Shown in pieces: positions 1-8,413 of a stretch of DNA of 64,000 nucleotides. Numbering within the stretch: the first letter of the stretch is position 1; each line of letters begins with the position of its first letter. Location of the stretch: assembly GCF_902497875.1 (NCBI RefSeq), contig NZ_CABVHY010000004.1, forward strand, positions 124,001-188,000, read 5' to 3'. A program made the position numbers and the translations under genes. Under the pieces are notes generated by a model. The model saw nothing but the letters and a program-made list of their open reading frames with translations. It made no database searches and was not told the origin of the DNA. Origin of the DNA: Pseudomonas fluorescens. Lineage in GTDB: Bacteria > Pseudomonadota > Gammaproteobacteria > Pseudomonadales > Pseudomonadaceae.

Positions 1-381
1 TGATCCTTGCTTGGATAGGCCACAGTATTTTTGAAATGTAGAGGTACTGTGGTTTATAGGCGCAGTGCGGCCTGTCACCCAGTCTGGCATCAGCAGGTGT
101 TGGTGCGCGCTGCGCGCGCGTGAAGGAGTTGGCAGAGCCTGAACCAGCACATGTCGGAGGCACGCCATGAGCAAGTTTGTCGAGATGCCTGCGCTGTCTT
201 GTGTGGAAATGGGGTAGCCGATTAGACATCCCATCACGATGGATACACAGAGGAAGCAAAGGTCACTGCCCCTATGGGTACTCCTCACGAGATACCGAAA
301 AAAGCCAGAGTTCGATTCATTGCTTGGCCAACCACTCGCGAGTCTGCGCCAAGGTTGCGGTCGCTCCTCCGCACACCACCA
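1..381. other. left-edge stretch without a supported gene
   Basis: I see no convincing intact gene here. A good Shine-Dalgarno (cggagg) precedes an ATG at 167, but that frame stops after 16 codons, so it could be the stump of a truncated gene. The minus strand near 330-380 may carry further decayed remains of the PLP-enzyme fragment described next. Both are weak readings. Confidence 0.3.
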
Positions 382-681
382 TCAAGACGTTGTTGTATTG
401 ACTAAGGGCAGAATGGTCAGAGGCCAGGGAGATGGCTGTACCGCAAATCCACCGCCACCGACCGAGAGCACTACGGCATCGGGCTTCTGACCAGCTTCAG
501 CTACTTCATCAATCAGCGTGGCATGCCCAGTCCATAGCAGAGGTTCAGTCATTGCCTTGTGGCGTGCTTGATTGAAGGTGCTCGGTATGCCAAGGAGGTG
601 GTTGGCTTTTTTCGCAGCGCGTCCTTTAAGTAGATCAAATAGCGCATATGAATATTTACTTGATATTTCAAATTCATCCAA
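382..681 (-). pseudogene. fragment of a PLP-dependent serine/threonine dehydratase-like protein
   Basis: The middle of this 99-residue frame reads LLWTGHATLIDEVAEAG followed by DAVVLSVGGGG. This resembles the stretch of L-serine dehydratase-like fold-type II PLP enzymes that ends in the glycine-rich phosphate-binding loop. Such enzymes are over 300 residues long. Here the catalytic-lysine region is missing, and the frame departs from the family right after the glycine loop, so it is a decayed internal fragment. The first 20 or so residues look unrelated to the family. It lies at the edge of a region with many other broken genes. The family assignment rests on one short motif. Confidence 0.35.
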
Positions 682-865
682 GGGTGGTAGATATTTTTGG
701 GCGAGAGTTTTGCGCTCAGCTATACTAAAAAGGTTAAACGCGCGATGGTGAGTGCTTTCGGGTGGAGGCGCTATAATTATTGGGATTTATATATTTGGTT
801 GTTTTTGGAGGTTGGAGTTTAATAAATTTTATTGTGATGGTTCGGTGTGTTAGTGAGGGTTTTAT

Positions 866-1324
866 ATGAACGTCTTGTTGAATGAGCTGCACGCCTATCA
901 TCATGAGGTGGCTAGCAAGATTACTCAGATCAAAGCATTGCTGGGGAGGGTGAGGCATGAATCCGCTGGTGCCGATGACTGCAAGCTATTGTTTAAGATG
1001 CTGGAAGCCTTGCATGGTGAAGCAGAGCGACACCACCATGCAAATGAAGAGCTTATTCGGCGGGCCTTGCTAGCGACTGAAGCACCGATCCACCAACGGG
1101 TCAAGGATATAGAGCGAGATCATCTGGCATTTGAGCGCATTGCTGGACAACTCAAGATGTTGGAGGAATCAACTCAGGAGACGAGAGTGATCGCTGACGC
1201 CATCGATGACTTCATCAAGAAATACTACGATCATATGGATGCCGAGGAGAGCATTTTCTTTCCGATGGCAGATAAATGGCTGTCAGACATCCAGTGGCAG
1301 GAAATAAAGCGTCAGTGGCATTAA
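866..1324 (+). CDS. hemerythrin/HHE cation-binding domain protein
   Basis: A 152-residue soluble protein with the spaced His/Glu pattern of a hemerythrin-type four-helix bundle: HAYHHE near the N-terminus, ERHHHANEE around residue 50, ERDHLAFE around residue 90, and YYDHMDAEE near the C-terminus. Such domains bind a di-iron centre and are linked to oxygen, nitric oxide or iron sensing and storage. No membrane segment or signal peptide is visible, so it should be cytoplasmic. It appears to stand alone, with 240 bases before the next feature, which is a riboswitch. The Shine-Dalgarno is weak (gtgagggttttat). The domain call is firm; the physiological role is unknown. Confidence 0.8.
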   Translation: MNVLLNELHAYHHEVASKITQIKALLGRVRHESAGADDCKLLFKMLEALHGEAERHHHANEELIRRALLATEAPIHQRVKDIERDHLAFERIAGQLKMLEESTQETRVIADAIDDFIKKYYDHMDAEESIFFPMADKWLSDIQWQEIKRQWH

Positions 1325-1569
1325 TCGGAGCTATCACCATCTCTCTTAAAGTGGGCTGCTACTTAATACTCGAGCTCACAAAGTAATTGGGTGGACACCA
1401 GGTGACTCACCCCGAGCTTCATTGACTCGGCAGGCTTGCCCTGCATGCCATTAAATTATGGCCAACCCCTAAGTTCCTGCGCAGACACGGCTAAACACCC
1501 TTTGTGTAAAAGGTGCAATTCGAGCTCGAAGTGACTTGAATGTGCAAGGGGCGTTGCTATAGGATTAAA

Positions 1570-1675
1570 TCAGGAGATGGCATTCCTCCTTTAACCGCCT
1601 TTGTGCTGATGATGCCTACGTGAACCCTGGACAGGGTGCGTAGGTGTGTCTCCCTGTCCTCCAATTCAGGACAGG
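1570..1675 (+). promoter_or_regulatory. fluoride riboswitch (crcB motif) and expression platform
   Basis: The aptamer at about 1570-1620 contains the hallmark conserved blocks: ggagatgg with cattcctcc (first stem), then ttaaccgcc, then ctgatgatgcctac. Directly downstream, cctacg (1615-1620) pairs with cgtagg (1639-1644), and a second perfect hairpin, cctgtcct with aggacagg, spans 1653-1675. These are likely the switching elements, though neither has a clear U-tract. The riboswitch precedes a fluoride channel gene, the best-known target of this RNA class, so fluoride should switch on expression of fluC and the genes behind it. Confidence 0.88.
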
Positions 1676-1767
1676 ATCGTGACTTCCAATCTCATATCAG
1701 CTCCCTCTATTGGCGTGCGGTTATCAGCACCTCCTCGGCTATACCAGCCCAGAGGAGACATGCAACC

Positions 1768-2151
1768 ATGCTGAAACCACTTCTAGTCATCGCTATCGGC
1801 GCATCGCTTGGTGCCTGGCTGCGTTGGCTCTTAGGCATGAAGCTTAACGCGCTGTTCCCGACCATTCCCCCAGGCACTGTGGTGGCGAACATGATCGGGG
1901 GCTACATCATTGGCGTGGCCATCGCATTCTTGGCCGCTTCGCCCACCCTAAGCCCTGAGTGGCGTTTGCTGATCATCACGGGCTTCTGTGGTGGTTTGAC
2001 CACCTTTTCTACGTTTTCAGCCGAGACAGTTGCCCTGATTCAGGAGGGCAGACTGCTCTGGGCGCTCGGTTCAATTTCATTGCACGTCTTAGGCTCGTTG
2101 GTGATGACCGCTGCCGGGCTTCTGTTCTACCAAATGATTGGCACGCGCTGA
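1768..2151 (+). CDS. fluC: fluoride ion channel FluC/CrcB
   Basis: A 127-residue protein with four hydrophobic segments and the CrcB/Fluc signatures [10 protein letters not shown] near the N-terminus, [10 protein letters not shown] around residue 35, and [13 protein letters not shown] around residue 75. Fluc proteins form dual-topology dimers that let fluoride leak out of the cell. ATG 1768 is chosen because gaggaga lies about ten bases upstream and translation from there gives the usual family start; an in-frame extension back to 1636 would run through the riboswitch platform. The next gene begins ten bases after its stop. Regulation is by the upstream fluoride riboswitch. Confidence 0.93.
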   Translation: MLKPLLVIAIGASLGAWLRWLLGMKLNALFPTIPPGTVVANMIGGYIIGVAIAFLAASPTLSPEWRLLIITGFCGGLTTFSTFSAETVALIQEGRLLWALGSISLHVLGSLVMTAAGLLFYQMIGTR

Positions 2152-2161
2152 GGAGATGAAC

Positions 2162-2485
2162 ATGAAAGGTTTTCTGGTGATTTTCTTTACTCAGCAGAAC
2201 CGTCGTTATCAGGGAAAGATGCTTGGTGATTGGATCGTCGATGTGGCCAAAGAAATGGGGTTGCGTGGTGCGACCTTGTCTACAGGTATTGAAGGCTTTG
2301 GGCACACCGGACGGTTGCACTCTTCGCATTTTTTTGAGCTGGCAGATCAGCCTACAGAGATTCGCATGGCCATCACCGAGGACGAGTCAGAAAGATTGTT
2401 CAAACGATTGGAGGGCGAGGAAATCTCCGTGTTTTTCATAAAGACCCCAATCGAGATGGGCACCGTCGGTAAGAAGGCCAATTAG
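2162..2485 (+). CDS. DUF190 family protein
   Basis: A 107-residue protein of the DUF190 family, recognisable from KGFLVIFFTQQNRRY at the N-terminus, GLRGATLSTGIEGFG mid-protein and the ending IEMGTVGKK. DUF190 proteins often travel with crcB/fluC; they have a PII-like fold and no settled function. The start at 2162 has aggag (2151-2155) at ideal spacing, while ATG 2156 lies too close to it. It is separated from fluC by ten bases and is almost certainly co-transcribed with it under the fluoride riboswitch. A role in fluoride tolerance is inferred from that position only. Confidence 0.82.
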   Translation: MKGFLVIFFTQQNRRYQGKMLGDWIVDVAKEMGLRGATLSTGIEGFGHTGRLHSSHFFELADQPTEIRMAITEDESERLFKRLEGEEISVFFIKTPIEMGTVGKKAN

Positions 2486-2513
2486 CGTGAATCTTTCCTA
2501 AATCTGTGGAGCT

Positions 2514-2783
2514 ATGAATATGAGCTGTGCGGATATCCCGGTTGGTAACGCGATTACCGATGACTGTTTTACTGTTATCGAGATCCCTGCAAACCACTCT
2601 CCCATCAAGTACGGGGTGGGCAAACCAAGCGGACAGTTATTCGTTGACCGCGTTCTCAGTACACAGATGTCCTATCCGGCCAACTACGGATTTATTCCAA
2701 ACCCACTCGGTGATGATGGAGACCCTCTGAATGTCCTGCTGATCTGCTCTTTCCCGGCTTCTCCGGGCGCTGCAAATGGGTAG
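2514..2783 (+). pseudogene. ppa: inorganic pyrophosphatase, truncated
   Basis: The first 80 or so residues match soluble family I pyrophosphatase, with SPIKYGVGKPSGQLFVDR, YPANYGFIPNPLGDDGDPLNVL and the Asp-rich metal site. After ICSFPASPGA the frame stops, and no continuation of the remaining half of this usually ~175-residue enzyme appears in any frame. A C-terminal deletion junction near 2770 is therefore likely. Translation could begin at 2514 or 2520. Pyrophosphatase is a classic fluoride target and extra ppa copies are found in fluoride-resistance loci, so this was probably the third cistron of the riboswitch-controlled unit. The fragment lacks part of the active site and should be inactive. 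Confidence 0.8.
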
Positions 2784-3014
2784 GAGAAAAGCAGGTAATG
2801 GGGTCGAATGATTTGTTGCGAAATAATCCCATGAATGAACCGAGTCAATATTCGGCCATTTCCTAAATCAGGGCGGAGGGGATTCCACAATTTGACGCTG
2901 GCTCCACTCCCTTTTTTTTCGAGGGCTGGTAATCATCGACGACAGAAACTACATTGAGCGAGTAGCTATAAGTGAGCGAGGCAAACTCGCCAGAGCTGAA
3001 AGGGGCTAGCACAA

Positions 3015-3236
3015 ATGAACGCATACCAGCGCCGCCGCCGACGTATCGTTTTCTGGTGCGGCTCATTCCCCGTATTAGTAGGCTTTACCGTTCTGATGTT
3101 TGCCTTGATTCTGGCTGACCAAGTAGCTCCGCTAACTCCTCAAGAACTCGATGGCGTAGATTTGAGCCAGCCAGCGAGGTATTCCCCAAAATTGGTGAAT
3201 CAGAAAGCCGAATCAATTCTGGCGGTGTCTCAATAG
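3015..3236 (+). CDS. small single-pass membrane protein of unknown function
   Basis: A 73-residue frame with an Arg-rich N-terminus (QRRRRRR), one hydrophobic segment of about 22 residues (GFTVLMFALILA) and a polar C-terminal half. That pattern is typical of a small inner-membrane protein with a cytoplasmic N-terminus. A purine-rich stretch (gaaaggggc) lies about ten bases before the ATG. I do not recognise a family. It sits between the fluoride genes and a converging DUF202 gene and could be the last gene of the fluoride unit or an orphan. It may also be a chance frame. Confidence 0.4.
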   Translation: MNAYQRRRRRIVFWCGSFPVLVGFTVLMFALILADQVAPLTPQELDGVDLSQPARYSPKLVNQKAESILAVSQ

Positions 3237-3287
3237 CAGGTGTCCTGCTCACGCCTTTTCCTGGACAGCTTTGAGGCTGAGCTTTGC

Positions 3288-3653
3288 TCATATCATGGCA
3301 AGATAGACCATGAGTAAGACCCCCAGCACTGCGGTGAACACATTCACTACAGGGCCGGAATTGATGCTGTACCCCACTGGGATTTCAACTGGTTTCAGAG
3401 CCTTAACCACGCGTTTGTATTGCCTGGATGACCAGTATGCAACCCATGAGCCGAGCATTAGAAAAGCCAGTCCGATCCAGAAGGAAAAGTGTTTTTCTGG
3501 GCTGCCCGAAACACCGGGTTTTAGCATCTGTAGCAGTAGCCCGGATCGTTCAATCACAAAGCCAAATGCCATAAGCGAAAGACTGGTTCGGTTCCATGCC
3601 AGCAAGGTTCTCTCAGCGGCAAAGAACACTCGTGGATCGTTCAGGTCGGACAT
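3288..3653 (-). CDS. DUF202 inner-membrane protein (YidH-like)
   Basis: A 121-residue protein with the DUF202 hallmark AAERTLLAWNRTSLSLMAFGF near the N-terminus, followed by three hydrophobic segments at about residues 20-40, 57-77 and 100-120. ATG 3653 is preceded by aaggag at good spacing; the codon before it is TTG and is not needed. DUF202 proteins are small inner-membrane proteins without an established function. It is transcribed towards the fluoride genes, with 100 bases between it and the sulfur-transport pair to its right, and may be the last gene of that leftward unit. Confidence 0.8.
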   Translation of the reverse strand: MSDLNDPRVFFAAERTLLAWNRTSLSLMAFGFVIERSGLLLQMLKPGVSGSPEKHFSFWIGLAFLMLGSWVAYWSSRQYKRVVKALKPVEIPVGYSINSGPVVNVFTAVLGVLLMVYLAMI

Positions 3654-3752
3654 CAAATTCTCCTTGGCCGAAAAATATATGAACTCGCTCTGGTCAGATG
3701 GTGCAGAAATCGGTCGGGTTTTCCGCCATTCGCTTCCATGACTATTTTCTGA

Positions 3753-4172
3753 TTAACACATGCGTCGGCTTTCTAGCACAGAGAACACATACATACCGGC
3801 CAACATAGCCAACACGAAAACGATGATTTGCCAGTGCCCTGTGAGCAGAATAGCTACCGCCGGCCCAGGACAGATTCCAGCAACTCCCCAGCCAATACCG
3901 AACACCAAGCTGCCACCAATCAAGCGGGAGTCTAGCTCCCGCTTGACGGGTAACTGCATGCAGGCACCAAGCCAGCTTCGCTTCTTCTTACGTGCCCAAT
4001 TCAGGGGGATAACCGCCACTGCGATGGCCCCTCCCATGACCAGAGCAAGAGAAGGATCCCACGCTCCAGCCAAATCAAGAAAAGCCAACACCTTGGCTGG
4101 ATTTGCCATACCTGCCAGGAGTAAACCCAGCCCAAAGATCAATCCGGCAAAAAATGCAGTCAGCTTAGCCAT
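3753..4172 (-). CDS. YeeE/YedE family transporter subunit, second half (PmpB-like)
   Basis: A 139-residue membrane protein starting MAKLTAFFAGLIFGLGLLLAG, with four or five hydrophobic segments and the family motif GIGWGVAGICPGPA about two thirds along. The conserved Cys in that motif is thought to handle thiosulfate or persulfide sulfur in YeeE proteins. It is one half of a transporter that other bacteria make as a single chain; the partner half lies immediately upstream with two bases between stop and start. The ATG at 4172 is chosen because longer versions of the frame run into the partner gene. The operon includes a BigR-like sensor. Confidence 0.82.
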   Translation of the reverse strand: MAKLTAFFAGLIFGLGLLLAGMANPAKVLAFLDLAGAWDPSLALVMGGAIAVAVIPLNWARKKKRSWLGACMQLPVKRELDSRLIGGSLVFGIGWGVAGICPGPAVAILLTGHWQIIVFVLAMLAGMYVFSVLESRRMC

Positions 4173-4174
4173 CT

Positions 4175-4609
4175 TTAAGTCCCCAATACATGACGAGTGA
4201 CATACACCGTTGCGAACCCTGCTGCCATAAAGCACACCGTTGCCACGATGGAGCGTGGAGACAATCGAGAAATACCACAAACCCCGTGACCACTCGTACA
4301 GCCGGAGCCGTAACGGGTTCCTACGCCGACGAGCAGACCCGCGATAACCAAGGCAGGCCACTCTCTCTGGATCTCGATTTCCGGCAAGACGGCAAACACT
4401 CCCCATAACAAGGGCGCAAGCAAAAGGCCAAGAAGAAACAGTGTCTTTTCGCTCCAGCCTTCACTGTCAAATTGCATCAGACTGCCAAGCAAGCCGCTGA
4501 TTCCAGCAATACGGCCATTGGCGAGAACAAACAAGCTAACCGCCAGCCCTATGAGGGCCCCGCCGCTTAACGAAGACCAAGGTGTGAAGTTGATCCAATC
4601 AATGCTCAT
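4175..4609 (-). CDS. YeeE/YedE family transporter subunit, first half (PmpA-like)
   Basis: A 144-residue membrane protein with SLSGGALIGLAVSLFVLANGRIAGISGLLG near the start and RYGSGCTSGHGVCGISRLSPRS in the C-terminal third. The second motif is the Cys-containing signature of YeeE/YedE sulfur-compound transporters. ATG 4609 is preferred over 4615 because aggag lies six bases before it. Its start overlaps the end of the regulator gene by 11 bases, and the second half-transporter follows after two bases, so the three genes form one translationally coupled operon. The likely substrate is thiosulfate or another inorganic sulfur species, from family knowledge. Confidence 0.83.
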   Translation of the reverse strand: MSIDWINFTPWSSLSGGALIGLAVSLFVLANGRIAGISGLLGSLMQFDSEGWSEKTLFLLGLLLAPLLWGVFAVLPEIEIQREWPALVIAGLLVGVGTRYGSGCTSGHGVCGISRLSPRSIVATVCFMAAGFATVYVTRHVLGT

Positions 4610-4931
4610 TTGCATCTCCTGCACAAAAGTGACGGTAAAGGACATGGATCACAGCGAGCGCAGCAGAGCTGCTGATCCGGTAATAGACCTGCTTCCCCTC
4701 ACGTCGTGTTTTCACTAACTCCTCCCGCCGCAAAACCGCGAGCTGCTGAGATAGGGTAGGTTGCTGAATTCCCAACAACGCCTCTAGATCGCTCACGTTG
4801 AGCTCACCCTTCGACAATTGACAGAGAAGGAGCAGTCGATCAGGGTTCGCTAGTGCTTTGATTAGCTTGCCAGCGGCATCAGCGTTAGCCCGCAACTGCA
4901 GGATATCGAGTTCATTTTCGGAGAGGATCAT
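4599..4931 (-). CDS. ArsR-family repressor, BigR/SqrR-type persulfide sensor
   Basis: A 110-residue winged-helix protein with the ArsR core LKAL-type helix (IKALANPDRLLLLCQL), the recognition helix QQPTLSQQLAVLRREELV and the wing TRREGKQVYYRI. Only two Cys are present, C37 and C103, 66 residues apart. That equals the spacing of the redox pair C42/C108 in Xylella BigR, which forms a di- or polysulfide bond in response to reactive sulfur. The gene leads the operon with the two YeeE halves, as bigR-type genes often do. AT-rich DNA just upstream (4946-4975) is a plausible operator. It is unlikely to sense arsenic, since the CVC motif is absent. Confidence 0.85.
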   Translation of the reverse strand: MILSENELDILQLRANADAAGKLIKALANPDRLLLLCQLSKGELNVSDLEALLGIQQPTLSQQLAVLRREELVKTRREGKQVYYRISSSAALAVIHVLYRHFCAGDANEH

Positions 4932-5168
4932 GGGAGCTCACACATTTAAGATCTTTATAATCTATATATGTGTAGAGTTATTGGCTAGAGCTACGATGTC
5001 TAGACAGGCACAGTCTGCATTTGAATGCATGAAGGGCGAGCTAGGTTCTGCTACGTAAGGTGGGATCCTTGGTTGGCTTATTTTCGTAGAAAATTTACGC
5101 AAAAATGACGTGGGTATTGAGGTTGAACATTCGATACTGCGCGGCGCTAATTTGGCAGGCTACTTTTT

Positions 5169-6321
5169 ATGTCCCTCGCGGCAATGCGGCTTATCGGTTT
5201 CATCTTAGGTATTTTTCTGATCACGCTGGCCGTAAGCATGGCTATTCCTATGATTACGCTGGTGGTCTACGAGCGCAGCGATGATCTGTCGGCCTTTCTC
5301 TGGTCGAGCCTGATCACCTTCGTCTGTGGTCTTTTGATGATCGTGCGAGGGCGCCCAGAAACCTCCCAGCTTCGTCCGAGAGACATGTATCTGCTGACGA
5401 CTGCCAGCTGAATAGTGGTGTGCGCCTTCGCTGCATTGCCAATGGTATTCATCCATCACATCAGCTACACCGACGCTTTCTTTGAAACGATGTCTGGAAT
5501 CACAACCACTGGCTCGACTGTCCTGACTGGTTTGGATACCGCTTCACCGGGATTGTTGATCTGGCGCTCTATGCTTCACTGGCTGGGTGGCATCGGTTTC
5601 ATCGGCATGGCTGTGGCGATCCTTCCGTTGTTACGGGTAGGTGGCATGCGTCTATTCCAGACAGAGTCATCGGACTGGTCGGAGAAGGTAACTCCACGCT
5701 CTCATATGGCCGCCAAATTTCGTGGTGGGTACTTGGCTGTGCTTTCACAGTGATTACGGAGGGTGGGATGCGTTTCGTATCGTGGCAGTCAATGTAACGT
5801 CGGTTGTCACGACCACCGGAGTTGCGGTTGGCGATTACACACTTTGGGGCAGTTTTGCTGTTCTGTTGTTCTTCTATCTGACCTTTGTCGGTGGATGCTC
5901 AGGCTCAACGGCTGGAGGCCTTAAAATCTTCCGCTTTCAGGTTGCTGCTGCCTTGCTCGTGAGTAGCTTGAAGCAACTGATCCATCCACGAGCCGTGATT
6001 CAAAAGAAGTACAACGGTCATCCCATTGACGAGGAGATCCTGCGTTCGCTTTTGACCTTCTCATTTTTCTTCACCGTCACTATTGCAGTAATTGTCTTGG
6101 GCCTGGCTCTCATTGGGCTGGATTGGACAACTGCTTTGAGTGGCGCCGCTACTGCTGTGTGTAACGTCGGGCCAGGGCTTGGCACGATCATTGGGCCGGC
6201 AGGTAATGTCTCATCATTACCTGATGCCGCCAAATGGCTACTGACCGTTGGCATGCTCCTTGGGAGGCTGGAAATTCTGACTGTGTTGGTGCTTGTGACT
6301 CCAGTTTTTTGGAGATATTAA
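5169..6321 (+). pseudogene. trkH: Trk potassium transporter TrkH, disrupted
   Basis: Three consecutive pieces read as one TrkH. The first (5169-5411) ends at a TGA where the family usually has Trp, and the same frame continues with FAALPMVFIHHISYTDAFFETMSGITTTGSTVL. That frame then breaks at about 5735, and the next piece resumes with WDAFRIVAVNVTSVVTTTGVA through GGCSGSTAGGLKIFRF to a normal C-terminus (RLEILTVLVL..FWRY). About 100 residues of the middle are missing between the second and third pieces. The gene thus carries both a nonsense mutation and an internal deletion and cannot make a working K+ channel subunit. Confidence 0.85.
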
Positions 6322-6375
6322 CCTTCCCCGCTATTGAACTGTATCACCCACCTTGTTGAACTCCGTAGGCGAGTT

Positions 6376-8151
6376 TCAATAGGGTATTGGGCAGCTCTGT
6401 CTCCCACTTAGTCGGAGCAAGCGTTCTACCCCAACAGGCTCCTCAGCCATCAAGGGAATCACGGCATAGCGTTGGGCGCGCTCACTGGCCACATGCTCAA
6501 TTTCTTTGAGCTCATTTCGCGCTCGCTTGCGAAGTAACGGTGATTGAGTCCTGGAGGCCGCGATGCTGTTGTTGATCACCCACGCCCAAGGTTCAATGCC
6601 TGCGCGGCGTAGATCGGCTTCCAGATTGGCAGCTTCAAGTACCGGAGTCGTCTCGGCCAATGTAACCAGTAAAACCTTGGTTTGCTTTGGGTCTTGAAGC
6701 TGCATCATTGGCGTACTGAAGCGGGTATTGCTGCCTTGCATTTGCCGAGCGATGTCACGGTGATAGGCACCCGTGGCATCAAGCAACAAAAGGGTATGCC
6801 CGGTCGGCGCTGTATCCATAACCACAAACTGCTTGCCCGCCTCCCGAATAACGCGCGAGAAGGCCTGAAAGACTGCGATTTCTTCAGTGCAGGGCGAGCG
6901 AAGATCCTCTGCCAAAAGCACTTTTCCCTGCTCGTCTAGCTTTGCGCCTTTAGAGGCCATTACCTGATCACGATAGCGTTGAGTTTCAACGTGAGGATCT
7001 ATGCGGCTGAGGGTCAGGTTATTCATCGCCCCATCCAGGGTTTCTGCCAGATGAGCCGCTGGATCGGACGTAGTGAGGTGAACCGGTAACCCTCTGTGTG
7101 CCAACTCGACTGCCACCGCCGCCGCGAGTGTTGTTTTGCCGACTCCACCTTTACCCATGACCATAATCAGTCCATGACCATCAGCGGCAATTTCATCGAC
7201 CAAATCACTCAGGCTTGGCGCATGAATCTCGACCGTTGCAGATTCAATCTCATCAACGGCTTGGCTATCTTCATTCAGTAACTGTTTCAGTGCTTCAACG
7301 CCGACTAGATTGAAGGCTTTCAGGGGAAGCTGATCAAAGGGCAGGGCCTTGAGCTCGTCCGGCATCCCGGTAAGGGCCGCCTGCTCCCGTGCATACACTG
7401 CTGCGGCTAAAGAGTCTTTCTCGGCCTCAGTGCTGGGCAACACGCCGTTGACCACCAGGTATTGCTTGCTCAGGCCAATACTTGCGAGCTCTTCGTGGGT
7501 GCGTGCGGCTTCACGCAGTGTGGCCGTTTGGGCGCGAGCAACCAGTACGAGCCGAGTACGTGCGGGATCGGACAGGGCTTCAACGGCCTTACGATATTGA
7601 TCGCGCTGTTTATCGAGACCAGCCAATGGCCCCAAGCACGAGGCATCACCCTGGCCAGCCTCTAGGAAACCACTCCAGGCTCCCGGTAGTTGGAGCAGGC
7701 GAATGGTGTGACCGGTAGGGGCTGTATCAAAGATGATGTGGTCAAAGCCATCAGTGTGCCTGGAGCCCACCAGGAGCTCGGTAAACTCATCAAAGGATGC
7801 AATTTCTGTTGTACAGGCTCCAGACAACTGTTCTTCCATGCCTTTGACCACATCGGCGTCCAACACGCCTCGCGCAGGCCCGACAATACGGTCTCGGTAG
7901 GCCTGAGCTGCGGCCTGGGGGTCAATTTCGAGCGCTGACAAATTAGCAACAGCAGGTACAGGGGTGATGTTGTTGCCAATGCTGATGCCAAACACTTGTC
8001 CAACGTTGGACGCCGGGTCGGTACTCACCAGCAGGACGCGTTTGCCTTGAGCCGTCAGCTGCAGCGCTGTAGCGCAGGCAATCGACGTTTTGCCAACACC
8101 GCCTTTGCCAGTAAAAAACAGAAAACGTGGTGCGTTCTCAAGAAACTGCAT
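6376..8151 (-). CDS. arsA: arsenical pump-driving ATPase ArsA
   Basis: A 591-residue protein made of two homologous ATPase halves. Each has a deviant Walker A (GKGGVGKTS near residue 15, GKGGVGKTT near residue 335) and the ArsA switch sequence DTAPTGHT. The three arsenite-binding Cys contexts are present: SGACTTEIASF, DASCLGPL and RSPCTEEIAVF. ArsA powers arsenite extrusion through a membrane partner, here presumably the acr3-type permease in the rightward operon. ATG 8151 gives the usual family N-terminus; an upstream in-frame start at 8202 would add 17 unsupported residues. No arsD chaperone gene is present. It is transcribed away from arsO with an inverted repeat in front. Confidence 0.93.
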   Translation of the reverse strand: MQFLENAPRFLFFTGKGGVGKTSIACATALQLTAQGKRVLLVSTDPASNVGQVFGISIGNNITPVPAVANLSALEIDPQAAAQAYRDRIVGPARGVLDADVVKGMEEQLSGACTTEIASFDEFTELLVGSRHTDGFDHIIFDTAPTGHTIRLLQLPGAWSGFLEAGQGDASCLGPLAGLDKQRDQYRKAVEALSDPARTRLVLVARAQTATLREAARTHEELASIGLSKQYLVVNGVLPSTEAEKDSLAAAVYAREQAALTGMPDELKALPFDQLPLKAFNLVGVEALKQLLNEDSQAVDEIESATVEIHAPSLSDLVDEIAADGHGLIMVMGKGGVGKTTLAAAVAVELAHRGLPVHLTTSDPAAHLAETLDGAMNNLTLSRIDPHVETQRYRDQVMASKGAKLDEQGKVLLAEDLRSPCTEEIAVFQAFSRVIREAGKQFVVMDTAPTGHTLLLLDATGAYHRDIARQMQGSNTRFSTPMMQLQDPKQTKVLLVTLAETTPVLEAANLEADLRRAGIEPWAWVINNSIAASRTQSPLLRKRARNELKEIEHVASERAQRYAVIPLMAEEPVGVERLLRLSGRQSCPIPY

Positions 8152-8213
8152 GAGTATTTCCCTAGCGATTCGACAGTCAGAACTCGTACGCACGAGTGCC
8201 ATTGACCCTTTTT

Positions 8214-8246
8214 ACTAATCAGAGCATTACCCGCACACTGATTAGT
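8214..8246. promoter_or_regulatory. inverted repeat upstream of arsA, candidate operator
   Basis: A perfect 9-bp inverted repeat, actaatcag (8214-8222) and ctgattagt (8238-8246), separated by 15 bases. It lies about 60 bases before the arsA start codon, a position that suits a repressor or activator site. It differs in sequence from the palindrome before the arsR-arsO unit, so a different regulator may act here. There is no T-run to make it a terminator on either strand. Confidence 0.4.
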
Positions 8247-8413
8247 GCGCTTACCTGATAGTCGTTATGCCCAGCGATCAGTATTGATAGCGCGTCCTGA
8301 GTCTAGTCCCTGTGTGGATGACACGATCTGATACTCGTCAAGCTTTGAGTATTAGCCGCAAGTGTATTAGGCACCTGAGCAGGGGTCGCATGGTGTTTCA
8401 TTGCGTTAGTGGT

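Noticed and set aside
2760..2866. A 32-codon continuation in another frame after the ppa break
   Set aside because: It does not resemble the missing part of pyrophosphatase, so it is not a simple frameshift.
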